Notes: generated by a model not told the origin, from the sequence alone. DNA of 64,000 nt from Cupriavidus sp. MP-37 (GCF_020618415.1 NZ_CP085344.1:2379001-2443000); one strand, 5' to 3'. Positions 19,055-27,645 are shown, counted from the first letter of the stretch. Translations and numbers: made by a program.

Positions 19055-19738
19055 TCAGCCAGTCAAGAACGAGACGAACTCGTCCAGTTCCAGCCTGCTG
19101 AGGTCCATGTTGTTCTCCGGCATACTGTTGTCCGCATAGCCCAGCGACATGCCGGCCACGATCATCTCCTCGCTGGAGATGCCAAGACTTTCCCGAAGCA
19201 CCCCCGATTGCAACGACCAGATCTGCTGCGGACAGGTATCCAGCCCGCGCGCGCGTGCGGCCAGCATGATGTTCTGCAGAAAGCAGCCGTAGCAGATGAA
19301 GCTGGCCCATTCCAGGCGCCGATCCATGGTGAAGATCAGCCCCACTGGCGCATCAAAGAACCGGAACTGCCGTTCGACGTCGCGTCGGCGCCCGACGATA
19401 TCGCTGCGCTGCACGCCCTGCGCATCGCCCAGCATGCCGCGAAACGTGTTGAAGCGCGAAGAGAACGGCGCGGGCAATTCTTTGGGAAAGAACGGGTATT
19501 CGGGCGCGAGCCCCGTGGGCGCGGCGCGATACGCTTCGACTGCGGCTGCCGCGATCTTGTCGCGCGCCGCTCCGGTCAGCACATAGCAGCGCCAGGGCTG
19601 CGTGTTGCTCGAACTGGGCGCGTACTTCGCCACGGACAGGATGTCCCTGACCGTCTCGATCGGCACCGTGTGGTCCAGGAAGCCGCGCTTGCTGCGGCGT
19701 CCGCGGATCAGCGCTTCCGTCAATTGGATTGCCTCCAT
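19055..19738 (-). CDS. Nitroreductase-family FMN oxidoreductase
   Basis: About 227-residue member of the FMN-dependent nitroreductase family, which reduces nitro groups or quinones with NAD(P)H. FMN-phosphate contacts lie in IRGRRSKRGF (about 12-21), and the SSSNTQPWRCYVLTG block near residue 45 is diagnostic. YGCFLQNIMLAARARGLDTCPQQ and EMIVAGMSLGYAD complete the fold. GGAGAC lies 8 bases before ATG 19738, favouring it over ATG 19744. It is divergent from the maleylacetate-reductase-type gene and so is probably part of the aromatic-degradation cluster, for example reducing a nitroaromatic before ring cleavage. Confidence 0.9.
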   Translation of the reverse strand: MEAIQLTEALIRGRRSKRGFLDHTVPIETVRDILSVAKYAPSSSNTQPWRCYVLTGAARDKIAAAAVEAYRAAPTGLAPEYPFFPKELPAPFSSRFNTFRGMLGDAQGVQRSDIVGRRRDVERQFRFFDAPVGLIFTMDRRLEWASFICYGCFLQNIMLAARARGLDTCPQQIWSLQSGVLRESLGISSEEMIVAGMSLGYADNSMPENNMDLSRLELDEFVSFLTG

Positions 19739-19994
19739 CTTCATGTCTCCGTTCTAGTGGTGGGGGTCGCTACGCTGGAAAGGATCATAGATATCTCCAC
19801 GGCCTTGTGAAGACGGCAAGCCTGGAAAGCTCCGTCCGGAATCGACGAACGACCAGCACCCGTCGGCACAGGTAGGCGTCCAGAATCCTGGACGCTGCGT
19901 TCCGCAATCCCACGGGCACGCGCGCAGCCGATTCGCCTATCTTCCTACTCGGATCGACGCCCGATCCGATACGAAAACACGGTGGAGATGTGGA

Positions 19995-21113
19995 ATGAAT
20001 CAGTTGAAATGCCTGCCGCAGGAAGAAATTGTCTGGGGACTCGACGTGCTGAAGACCGTCGCAGCGTCCATGGGGAGCTACGGCATCCGCCGTCCGATCA
20101 TATTCACCGTCGAGTTCCTTGACGCATTGAACCGCGAGCACCTGCAGCCTGCCGTCGGCGACAGCGTTGGCACCTTCACCGGCCTGCCGCCGCATGTTCC
20201 CGATTTCGCCGTCCAGGACGGGCTGCGCGCCTGCATCGGTGCCCGTGCGGAATCGATCATCGCGCTCGGCGGCGGCTCCGTGCTCGACGCCGCCAAGGCG
20301 GTCTCGCACCTGCATTTCCAGCAGACCGGCCGCTACCTGCCGATCGCGGCGATTCCCACCACGCTGTCGGGTTCGGAGTTCTCCCACTATTTCGGCGTGA
20401 CCGAGACGGATGGCCCGCGCAAATTCAAGCGCAGCCATGCCGTCCGCGAAACCACACCCAGGCTGGTGGTGCTCGACCCGAGGATGATCGTCGATACCCC
20501 GCGCATGCTGCTGCTGAGCTCGGCCATCAAGGGCATCGACCATGCCGTGGAAGGCATGCGCCGGGTCGACGTGGATCATCCTCACGCCATCCTCGCCGCC
20601 AGGGGCGTGGAGCGCTTCCTGGCCGTGCTGGAGAAGTGGCCGCGCAAGCTCGAAACGCGGGATGCCATCGCGGGCGGCCTGGTTTCGACCGACGACCTGA
20701 TGCAGCTTCAGCTTGCCGCGTGGCAGTGCTACTTCTATCCCGCTTCGGTCATCTATGGCCTGAGCCATCGCATCGGGCACATCCTCGGCGGGACCTTCGG
20801 CGTCCCTCACAGCCTGACCTCCTGCATTGCGCTGGCGCCGGTTATCCGGGCCTGTGCCGGCGCCTATGGCCGCAAGCTCGAGATCTTCGCCATGGACCGT
20901 GGCAGCCGCACGCCTGCCGCCTTCCTCGCCGACCGCATCGAGGCAGTCGTGGACACGCTGCAACTGCCGAGCCGGCTCGCCGACCTCGATTTCGACCGGG
21001 CCAGGCTTCCCGAGATGGCGGCGCTGCTCAAGCAGAACTATCCCGCCGAGGTCGGCGACCTGGGCGACAACGCCGACACCAGGCTGGATGCGCTGCTGGA
21101 GGGGATGTGGTAA
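19995..21113 (+). CDS. Maleylacetate-reductase-type iron-containing alcohol dehydrogenase
   Basis: 372-residue member of the Fe-ADH/dehydroquinate-synthase-like superfamily. The nucleotide site IIALGGGSVLDAAKAVS is at about residues 90-106, IPTTLSGSEFSHYFGVT near 125, and the metal-site region GIDHAVEGMRRVDVDHP followed by GLSHRIGHILGGTFGVPHSLTSC. The last block closely follows maleylacetate reductases (LinF, PcpE, TfdF), which reduce maleylacetate to 3-oxoadipate with NAD(P)H after hydroquinone ring cleavage. The cluster context (ring-cleavage dioxygenase, LinD-like GST) supports that role. It overlaps the next gene by one base (TAATG), implying translational coupling. Confidence 0.85.
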   Translation: MNQLKCLPQEEIVWGLDVLKTVAASMGSYGIRRPIIFTVEFLDALNREHLQPAVGDSVGTFTGLPPHVPDFAVQDGLRACIGARAESIIALGGGSVLDAAKAVSHLHFQQTGRYLPIAAIPTTLSGSEFSHYFGVTETDGPRKFKRSHAVRETTPRLVVLDPRMIVDTPRMLLLSSAIKGIDHAVEGMRRVDVDHPHAILAARGVERFLAVLEKWPRKLETRDAIAGGLVSTDDLMQLQLAAWQCYFYPASVIYGLSHRIGHILGGTFGVPHSLTSCIALAPVIRACAGAYGRKLEIFAMDRGSRTPAAFLADRIEAVVDTLQLPSRLADLDFDRARLPEMAALLKQNYPAEVGDLGDNADTRLDALLEGMW

Positions 21114-22507
21114 TGAACCGCCAGCCCTCCGACAGCTTCCCGCACCCCGCCGGCCTGCGCAACGCGCTCGAAGCCCTGGCCAGCCGGGAGATCACCGCGA
21201 CAGGCCTGGCTGAAGCGGCACTCCACCGCGCGCAGGCATGCAAACAGTCACTCAACGCGTTCGCTGCCATTGACGGGGCGCGCGCCCTGCAGGCCGCGGC
21301 GGAAAGCGACCGTCGCTACCGCGAAGGCAGCCAGCGCCCGCTGGAAGGTCTGCCGATCGCCATCAAGGACCTGATCGACACCAGGGGCATCGAAACCTTG
21401 TACGGATCGACGGCCTGCCGCGGCAATGTTCCCGCAGCCGACGCCGACATCGTGAAGATCCTGACGGATTGCGGCGCCATCGTCATCGGCAAGACCACCA
21501 CCCACGAATTTGCGTGGGGCGTGACCACCGCCAGCCCCAGCTTCGGCGACACCCTGAATCCCCGCGACCACACCCGCATTCCAGGCGGCTCCAGCGGCGG
21601 CGCCGCGGCGGCGATCGCGCATGGCGCGGTCATGGCGGGCGTGGGCACCGACACCGGCGGCTCAGTGCGGATTCCGGCCGCGCTCTGCGGTGTGGTCGGC
21701 TTCAAGCCGACGCTCGGCACGCTTTCTACGCGCGGTGTGTTTCCGCTGGCGCCCACCTGCGACCATGTCGGCCTGCTGGGCTCACAGGTCGATGACGTGC
21801 GGGTGCTCGCCGAAGCCCTCGGCATCGGGAATTCCCACGCCGATGCCAGGCTGTCCCCTCGCCTCGGCATCGTCCGGCACATCGCGCCGGTGCCGCTGAG
21901 TGCGGAGATCGCCAGCGCTTTCGATGGAGCAGTTGAAAAACTGGCCCAGGACTTTGCCTGCGAGGACCTCGGCGGAAGCCGCCGGTTTGATGCCATGTTC
22001 GACACCGTGTTCGATGCCTTCGCCGCCATCGTCCTGATCGAGGGCGGCATCGAGCATCTGCGCCGCCACGAGTGGGATCGCATCGCCAGGCATTACAACC
22101 CGGAAACGGTCGATCGGCTCCGGCGCGCACAGACCATGGATCTGCGCGCCTATGCGGCAGCCCAGCAGGCGAGGCGAGAGTTCACGGCCCGGCTGCATGC
22201 GGCGATGTCGGCGTTCGACTTTCTCGTGTTGCCGACCTGCCCTTGCACCGCGCCGCGCCGCGACGCCGGCACGGTCGGCATCGGCGACTGGACCGGCACG
22301 GTTCGCGAAGCCCTGATGACCTACACCGCCCCGTTCAACCTCGCCGGCTTTCCCGCCATCTCGATTCCCCTGCCGTCCCGCAACGGCGGCCTTCCGGCGG
22401 CGTTGCAGATCGTCGCCCGGCCCGGCGGCGACGCCGCGCTGCTGCGGGTCGCGCAGCAGATGGAGTCGTTGCTGGGGACCGCCTGCGATGCACCAGACTT
22501 GCCCTGA
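21113..22507 (+). CDS. Amidase-signature hydrolase
   Basis: 464-residue amidase of the GatA-like amidase-signature family, which hydrolyses amides to carboxylate and ammonia. The Ser-cisSer-Lys triad is present: Lys85 in PIAIKDLIDT, the cis-Ser in GGSSGGAAAA (about 160-161), and the nucleophile Ser184 in TDTGGSVRIPAALCG. The start ATG overlaps the preceding stop, so it is translated with the dehydrogenase. Its substrate is unknown. In an aromatic pathway it could release ammonia from an amide or enamine-derived intermediate, for instance from an aminohydroquinone ring-cleavage product; this is inference from position. Confidence 0.88.
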   Translation: MNRQPSDSFPHPAGLRNALEALASREITATGLAEAALHRAQACKQSLNAFAAIDGARALQAAAESDRRYREGSQRPLEGLPIAIKDLIDTRGIETLYGSTACRGNVPAADADIVKILTDCGAIVIGKTTTHEFAWGVTTASPSFGDTLNPRDHTRIPGGSSGGAAAAIAHGAVMAGVGTDTGGSVRIPAALCGVVGFKPTLGTLSTRGVFPLAPTCDHVGLLGSQVDDVRVLAEALGIGNSHADARLSPRLGIVRHIAPVPLSAEIASAFDGAVEKLAQDFACEDLGGSRRFDAMFDTVFDAFAAIVLIEGGIEHLRRHEWDRIARHYNPETVDRLRRAQTMDLRAYAAAQQARREFTARLHAAMSAFDFLVLPTCPCTAPRRDAGTVGIGDWTGTVREALMTYTAPFNLAGFPAISIPLPSRNGGLPAALQIVARPGGDAALLRVAQQMESLLGTACDAPDLP

Positions 22508-22529
22508 CCACCACCACGAGGAGACCAGA

Positions 22530-23447
22530 ATGAACCCTACCGTCAAGCCCGCATCGCTGGCGCCGCCAGAAGCGCCCGCCGGCCATACGCCCTACAGCGA
22601 CTGGTTGCAGACCGAGCTGCTCCACTCGCTGCAGCACCCCGTCAGCGATCATCCCGGCGAGCACGCCTGGATCGTGTCGGCGCAGGTGTCCGAGCTCTAC
22701 TGGATGCTGATCATCCGGGAAATCCAGGCCGCGCAGGCGCAACTGCGTGCCGACGACCTGGCTGGCGCCTGCCGCACCTTGCGGCGCGTCGTCGCCCACC
22801 ACGAGCCGCTCAATGCGACCTGGCGCTCCATTGCGTGGATGACACCGGTCGACCTGCTGGCGATCCTGTCCTGCGTTGGTCCGAAGTATGGCAAGGACAC
22901 CGCGCTCCAGGGCTGGACCTTCCGCCAGATGGTCTACCTGCTCGGCATCAAGCAGGGCGAGCACCTGCAGCACTTCCTGCCGCAGCCCCACCGCTGGCAG
23001 CAACTCAGCAAGGCACTGGCAGAGCCGAGCCTGTACGACGACGTGCTTGCCCATCTGAGCCGCCAGGGCTTCGCCGTGCCGACGCCGGCACTCGACCGCG
23101 ATTTCAGCATGCCCTATACCCCGGACCAGGCGGTCGAGAAGGTCTGGCGCGACGTCTACGCCGATCCGGACCAGCACCGCGAACTGCAGCAGCTCGGCGA
23201 GACGCTGGCCGATATCGCGGAGGGATTCGCCGCATGGAAACACCTGCACCTGATGGCCACGCGCCGGACCTTCGGCGCAAGGCCGGCCTACTTCGGCACC
23301 GAGGGCATTGCCTGGCTGCTGCCCACCATGAACGAGATCCCGTTCCCGGAACTCTGGTCGGCGCGCGGCTTCATCGGCGATCCACCCGCGGTGTGCCCGC
23401 ACGCCCGCGGGCAGCAAGGCGGCCGGGAAATGGGACGGCGTGACTGA
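22530..23447 (+). CDS. Divergent tryptophan-2,3-dioxygenase-fold heme oxygenase of unknown substrate
   Basis: 305-residue protein with the alpha-helical heme-dioxygenase fold of TDO. Recognisable blocks are YSDWLQTELL, VSELYWMLIIREIQAAQAQL (residues 53-72), FRQMVYLLGIKQ (131-142), WKHLHLMATRRTFG (236-249) and FPELW (272-276). His240 aligns with the proximal heme ligand, Arg132 with the substrate-carboxylate Arg and Thr257 with the conserved Thr. However, the distal His that contacts the indole NH in TDO is replaced by Ala51, and the usual GTGG loop is changed. No kynurenine genes are near. The frame has a good AGGAGA ribosome site. It likely acts on another aromatic in this cluster's pathway. 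Confidence 0.75.
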   Translation: MNPTVKPASLAPPEAPAGHTPYSDWLQTELLHSLQHPVSDHPGEHAWIVSAQVSELYWMLIIREIQAAQAQLRADDLAGACRTLRRVVAHHEPLNATWRSIAWMTPVDLLAILSCVGPKYGKDTALQGWTFRQMVYLLGIKQGEHLQHFLPQPHRWQQLSKALAEPSLYDDVLAHLSRQGFAVPTPALDRDFSMPYTPDQAVEKVWRDVYADPDQHRELQQLGETLADIAEGFAAWKHLHLMATRRTFGARPAYFGTEGIAWLLPTMNEIPFPELWSARGFIGDPPAVCPHARGQQGGREMGRRD

Positions 23448-23468
23448 CCATCGAGCTGGAAGACACCC

Positions 23469-24515
23469 ATGCACAATGATTCCATAAGCAGCCTGGCAGC
23501 CTGTGCCCGCGCTGCCATCGCCGATCCTGCACGGATCACCATCGTGGGGAACGATGCAAACCCGCGCTTCGAGCTGTTCCATGCTGCGAGTTCCCTGTGC
23601 TCCCAGAAAGTACGCACGGTGCTGTTGGAAAAACGGTTGCCGTACCGATCGAACGACATGCTGATCCTGAGCGCGCTGGGTCCGGACGGCGTCATTCCGG
23701 CAGAGCACTATCACCCGCCCTACGTCCGCCTGCGGCTGATAGCCGGACAGGAAATCGGACGGGAGTTCGTCACCGGCTATAGCGGACGTCCCTCCGTGGA
23801 CACCGATGGCTTCGATCCCTGCGCGGTGCCGTTGCTCGTCGACCACGAAGCCTCCCGCGTGATCGCGGATTCGCGGCGGATCTGCTCCTATCTCGACGCG
23901 GTGTCGCGCGCGCCAATCCAGCTCCTGCCCGACGATGACCAGGAGCGTGCCGCGGTAATGCGTCAAGTGGAGATTGTCGACCAGATGCCGAACGGCGCCC
24001 TGCTCTATGGCTCGCATCCCGACGCCGACCGGCGGCCCGACGCGCTCAAGGCGATCATGGAAACCGTCTACGATCACAAGATCGCCGCAATCGAGGCCAT
24101 GCTCGCAGACAACGCCGAAGACAACGAACTCGTTGCCGCCTATCGCGCCAAGCTCGCCAAGGAGCGAGGCGGCCGGGCGGTGCGCCGCGATGCCGCATTC
24201 CAGCGCGCCGCGCGCCATCACGTCGAACGCGTGTTGAAGGAGCTGGAGCGTACCCTGGTGACTGCACCAGCGCAGTATGTTGCGGGACACGCGTTCTCTC
24301 TGGGGGATGTGCTTTGGGGTGTCAACCTGGTGCGGCTGGCATACCTCGGGCTCGCGCCAATGTGGGACGACCTGCCCAACGTTGCCCGCTATGTCGAGAT
24401 GCTGGCCAGGCGCCCTTCGCTCTGCAGGGAGGCGATCCGCGCCACCATCGACTCGCTGCCGCCATCGCAACAGATGGACGCCCTGGGAACCTGCGTGGAG
24501 ACGTCCCCGGCCTGA
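23469..24515 (+). CDS. LinD-like glutathione-dependent reductive dehalogenase (GST family)
   Basis: 348-residue glutathione transferase that closely follows LinD, the 2,5-dichlorohydroquinone reductive dechlorinase of lindane degradation (346 residues). Shared blocks include RFELFHAASSLCSQKVR with the catalytic-type Cys44, SVDTDGFDPCAVPLLVDHEASRVIADS, and LLYGSHPDADRRPDALKAI. PcpC-type enzymes need that cysteine to remove halide with two glutathiones. It is the last gene of the rightward operon and starts 21 bases after the TDO-fold gene. A (chloro)hydroquinone is the likeliest substrate. Which ring substituent is removed cannot be told from sequence. Confidence 0.85.
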   Translation: MHNDSISSLAACARAAIADPARITIVGNDANPRFELFHAASSLCSQKVRTVLLEKRLPYRSNDMLILSALGPDGVIPAEHYHPPYVRLRLIAGQEIGREFVTGYSGRPSVDTDGFDPCAVPLLVDHEASRVIADSRRICSYLDAVSRAPIQLLPDDDQERAAVMRQVEIVDQMPNGALLYGSHPDADRRPDALKAIMETVYDHKIAAIEAMLADNAEDNELVAAYRAKLAKERGGRAVRRDAAFQRAARHHVERVLKELERTLVTAPAQYVAGHAFSLGDVLWGVNLVRLAYLGLAPMWDDLPNVARYVEMLARRPSLCREAIRATIDSLPPSQQMDALGTCVETSPA

Positions 24516-24554
24516 GCGGCAGCCATCCTGTTATCGGCCTGTGCCGATGAAGAA

Positions 24555-24585
24555 AAAGGGCGGAGACTGCGAGTCTCCGCCCTTT
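24555..24585. terminator. Bidirectional rho-independent terminator
   Basis: A 14-bp perfect stem AAAGGGCGGAGACT/AGTCTCCGCCCTTT with a 3-base loop has a T-rich flank on both strands. It sits between the convergent LinD-like and WrbA-like genes and can stop both transcripts. Confidence 0.85.
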
Positions 24586-24605
24586 CTTGCGCCCAGGCTC
24601 TACGT

Positions 24606-25232
24606 TCAGGCGGCTACCGGCTCCGGCTGGACGTGCAGGGCGCGAGCAACAGTCGTGACCCTGCGGCCCTGGTACCGTGCCACGTCGAGGTGATCGTCGT
24701 CGGGCTTCACGGTGTCACGGTGCGAGACGTGAGTGGCGCCGTACGGGGTGCCAGCCTTGAACATCGCCGCGTCGGCATAGCCCAGCGGAACGATGATCAG
24801 GCCAAGGTGCGCCATGGGCGTATAGGCCGCCAGCAGCGTGGCCTCATTACCGCCGTGGCGCGAGGACGTCGTGCCGAACACCGAGCCCACCTTGCCGTTG
24901 AGCTTGCCCGCGAACCAGAGGCCGCCGAGCCCGTCGATATACGATTTGAGTTCGGCCGAGATCGTCCCGAACCGCGTCGGCGTGCCGAACACGATCGCGT
25001 CGGCCCACTCGGCATCGGCTTCGGTCGGCGCCTCATATTTCGCGTTCATCTCCGTGGCGTTCTCGAGCCAGCCCGGCGCCTGCCGCATGACATCGGGGCC
25101 GACGAATTCCCGCACACGCCGAATGCGCAGTTCGGCGCCAGCCTCGAGGGCACCCTCGGCGACAGCCCTGGCGAGCAGCTCGGTAGAGCGGTTCCGTGAA
25201 TAGAAGACGATCAGTACTTTTGGCTTGCGCAT
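24606..25232 (-). CDS. wrbA: WrbA-type NAD(P)H:quinone oxidoreductase
   Basis: 208-residue flavodoxin-like quinone reductase that keeps quinones in the two-electron-reduced hydroquinone state. FMN phosphate loop VLIVFYSRNRSTELLA is at residues 6-21, PTRFGTISAELKSYIDGLGGLW near 80, and FGTTSSRHGGNEATLL near 112; all are WrbA signatures. GGAG lies before ATG 25232; an ATG at 25253 overlapping the upstream stop would add seven residues. It follows the ring-cleavage dioxygenase in one operon, matching other clusters where a quinone reductase supplies hydroquinone to a LinE/MhqO-type enzyme. Confidence 0.9.
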   Translation of the reverse strand: MRKPKVLIVFYSRNRSTELLARAVAEGALEAGAELRIRRVREFVGPDVMRQAPGWLENATEMNAKYEAPTEADAEWADAIVFGTPTRFGTISAELKSYIDGLGGLWFAGKLNGKVGSVFGTTSSRHGGNEATLLAAYTPMAHLGLIIVPLGYADAAMFKAGTPYGATHVSHRDTVKPDDDHLDVARYQGRRVTTVARALHVQPEPVAA

Positions 25233-25249
25233 ATCGATCTCCGGCAACC

Positions 25250-26200
25250 TCATGCAGAAATGGGCTCGAGCCGGCCCAGCAGTTCGTCCTTGCGATCCAC
25301 CAGCCAGGGCGGGAGCTGGAACTCTTCGCCGAAATGGCCGGGCGCTTCATCGATCGCGAAGCCGATGTCGGTGGTGGCGGCCTCGAACATGACGCCGCCG
25401 GGCATCTTGAAGTACATCGAGCGGAAGTAGTTGCGGTGCACCGACTCGGAAGTGTCGATGTAGCCCAGCGCAAACAGCCTTTCCTTCAGGGCCGCCTGCT
25501 GTTCGACGTTGTCCACGGCGAAGGCGACATGGTGGATCGTCCCTTCCCCGTAGATCGACGAGCCCTGGTGCCGGTCGGGCTCATGCAGGAACTCGACGAC
25601 CTTGCCCGGGCCGCCGGTGTACGTCTCAAAGCGGTAGTACGGCCCCGCCTGGCCGACGTTGCGGAAGCCAATTGCTTCGCTCATGAAGCGGACGGATTCA
25701 GCGACATCGCGCAGCGACAGGGTGATGCTGTGCACGCCGCGGATGGCATGGATGGCGGGGATATCGCTTGCGACGCAAGCCGGACGCGGGTCGAGATCCG
25801 TTTCGACGAGATCGAACTCGATGCCACACGGATGTTCGAACCGCTGGCGGCGCTCGCCGAAGCGCTCGACGATCTCGCTGTCATACGGCACGTTCATGGC
25901 GTCGAAGCGGCTGCGCCAGAACTCGAGCGAGCCCTTGGGCACCGAGTAGTTGATGACGCGCACCTGGCCCGATCCCTGGCGTGCCATGACCCCCCGCTGG
26001 CGGAACGGAAACGACGTCACCAGCGTTCCCGGATCGCCATTCGCGTTGCCGTAGTACAGGTGGTAGATGGGATCCTCGCCGTCGAGCAGCACGGTCTTTT
26101 TCACGAGGCTCTGCCCGAGCAGCTTGACGTAGAAATCGACATCCTCCTGCGCGTGCCGCACGCCGGCAGTCAGGTGATGAAATCCCTTGAGCATTGTCAT
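25250..26200 (-). CDS. Hydroquinone ring-cleavage dioxygenase, PcpA/LinE/MhqO type
   Basis: 316-residue vicinal-oxygen-chelate dioxygenase. Family blocks are KGFHHLTAG at the start, LVKKTVLLDGEDPIYHLYYG (residues 32-51) and GTIHHVAFAVDN (220-231). Predicted Fe(II) ligands are His9, His224 and Glu273, at nearly the spacing of PcpA (His11, His227, Glu276). The PcpA second-shell Arg and Tyr have counterparts at Arg256 and Tyr263. Such enzymes open (chloro)hydroquinone between the hydroxylated carbon and its neighbour, giving maleylacetate or an acyl chloride. It is divergent from a LysR gene and followed by wrbA. It is the key catabolic enzyme of the cluster; substrate range is unknown. Confidence 0.9.
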   Translation of the reverse strand: MTMLKGFHHLTAGVRHAQEDVDFYVKLLGQSLVKKTVLLDGEDPIYHLYYGNANGDPGTLVTSFPFRQRGVMARQGSGQVRVINYSVPKGSLEFWRSRFDAMNVPYDSEIVERFGERRQRFEHPCGIEFDLVETDLDPRPACVASDIPAIHAIRGVHSITLSLRDVAESVRFMSEAIGFRNVGQAGPYYRFETYTGGPGKVVEFLHEPDRHQGSSIYGEGTIHHVAFAVDNVEQQAALKERLFALGYIDTSESVHRNYFRSMYFKMPGGVMFEAATTDIGFAIDEAPGHFGEEFQLPPWLVDRKDELLGRLEPISA

Positions 26201-26519
26201 TGTCCTCTCCAGTTTAAATAGGGATGTGGAAACAGCGCACAGCCGCTCCTGCGCAACAGCTTATGACGGCAGATTCCGCTTGGGCAGCCGTCAGGGGTTG
26301 TACGCAGGGTTCGGCAAACTTGGACAATGGCGCCCTGTCGAGACGCGGAGCGTTCCGCCGGGCAGGAAAAAATGGACCCCGCGGCCGCCGCAAACGCGGC
26401 GATGCGCCAAGGGCTTGCCCGGGTGGCAGCGGGCTGCGGGCGTGGAGTATGATCCGCGTCACCCACTCGCTTCTTGACCCTCGCCGCCCCCATGGGAATG
26501 GCCGGCCAGCCTCCATGAA
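26201..26519. promoter_or_regulatory. Divergent promoter region of the dioxygenase and LysR genes
   Basis: 319 bases without a gene. It must hold both promoters and the LysR binding site. The only symmetric element I noticed is GCGGA-4 bases-TCCGC at 26345-26358; no classical T-N11-A site stood out. Confidence 0.4.
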
Positions 26520-27431
26520 ATGCTCGACCTAAAGGACGTTTATTACTTTGTGCAGGTGGTCGACCGTGGCGGATTCACCGCGGCCGGGGAAGCACTCCGG
26601 CTTCCGAAGTCCACGCTGAGTCACCGCGTAAAGGAACTGGAATCCTCGCTGGGCGTGCGACTGATCAACCGGACGTCGCGCCAGTTCGCGGTAACGGAGG
26701 TGGGGCAGGAGTTCTACCAGTACGCCATGGCGCTGATGCGCAGCGCCGAGCTTGCCGAGGAAGCGATGCGTCAGCGGCTGGCAGAGCCGAGCGGCGTGAT
26801 CCGCGTGACGACAGCGACGGACATTGCCCAGTTCGCGCTGCGCCATGTCTTGCCGACCTTTCTCTCCGACCACCCCAAGGTCAGGATCGAAGAAACTGCC
26901 ACGGACAGGGTCGTGGACATCGTCGGCGAGGGCTTCGATCTGGCGATCAGAGGCCATGTCGGCCAGCTGCAGGACTCCAACCTGGTTCAGCATCCCCTGG
27001 CCAGGACGCCGTGGTATCTCTTCGCAGGCCCGGACTATCTCGAGCGAACGTCAGTGCCGGCAGAGCCCGCGGCGCTGGAATCTCACGCCATCCTTGCCAT
27101 GGCCGGCAAGAGCGCGTCGCAATGGCAATTGCTGGGCCCGGACAAGCGCGTGGCCACGGTGCAGTTTGAACCGAGGTTCCTCAGCAACAGCCTGATCTCG
27201 CTGAAAGAGGCCGCGTGTGCGAACGTGGGGGTCGCCGCGCTGCCGGTGTACGCTTGTCAGGCGGAGCTAGCGGCCGGCTCGCTCAGGCAGGTATTGCCGG
27301 ATTGGATCGCGGCGGACGCTCGTATCACCGCCCTCATCCCCTATCGCACGGGCCTGCTTCCCGCGGTCCGCACGCTCGTGGATTATCTCGCCGTGGTGCT
27401 ACCGAAGGTGACGGCGTTTGACCACGACTGA
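26520..27431 (+). CDS. LysR-family regulator of the hydroquinone cluster
   Basis: 303-residue LysR regulator of the CrgA/PA-type group. The HTH (about residues 3-60, LKDVYYFVQVVDRGGFTAAGEALRLPKSTLSHRVKELESSLGVRLINRTSR) is followed by the effector domain (about 88-295). It is divergent from the PcpA/LinE-type dioxygenase, the same arrangement as LinR and PcpR relative to their targets, and probably activates the dioxygenase-wrbA operon in response to a phenolic or quinone. This is the last intact gene of the accessory half. Confidence 0.9.
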   Translation: MLDLKDVYYFVQVVDRGGFTAAGEALRLPKSTLSHRVKELESSLGVRLINRTSRQFAVTEVGQEFYQYAMALMRSAELAEEAMRQRLAEPSGVIRVTTATDIAQFALRHVLPTFLSDHPKVRIEETATDRVVDIVGEGFDLAIRGHVGQLQDSNLVQHPLARTPWYLFAGPDYLERTSVPAEPAALESHAILAMAGKSASQWQLLGPDKRVATVQFEPRFLSNSLISLKEAACANVGVAALPVYACQAELAAGSLRQVLPDWIAADARITALIPYRTGLLPAVRTLVDYLAVVLPKVTAFDHD

Positions 27432-27645
27432 GCCTTCGGCGCGCTGGCTCATTTGAGCGATCCCGTCACCGGAACATGGCCACAACAAGGTTCTACCTCG
27501 TTGCGATGTCCTCAGGTCAGAGCAGCCAGCAGGCATGCCATGCGCCGCCTTGCCGGCCGGCACGGGCGGCACGGTTGCCGCGCCGGTCGGAAAGATTCGG
27601 CACCCGGCCATCGCAGGCGCTCGAGCAGTGGACTGGCGGGATCGA

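Noticed and set aside
22530..23447. Calling this gene kynA
   Set aside because: The distal His and GTGG loop of true tryptophan dioxygenases are not conserved and no kynurenine genes are adjacent.
22335..24470. 711-codon open frame on the minus strand opposite the amidase/TDO-fold/LinD-like genes
   Set aside because: Mirror frame of three overlapping recognisable genes.
27432..27645. Full ISL3 insertion sequence
   Set aside because: Only the last 40 transposase codons are present and no terminal inverted repeats were found.
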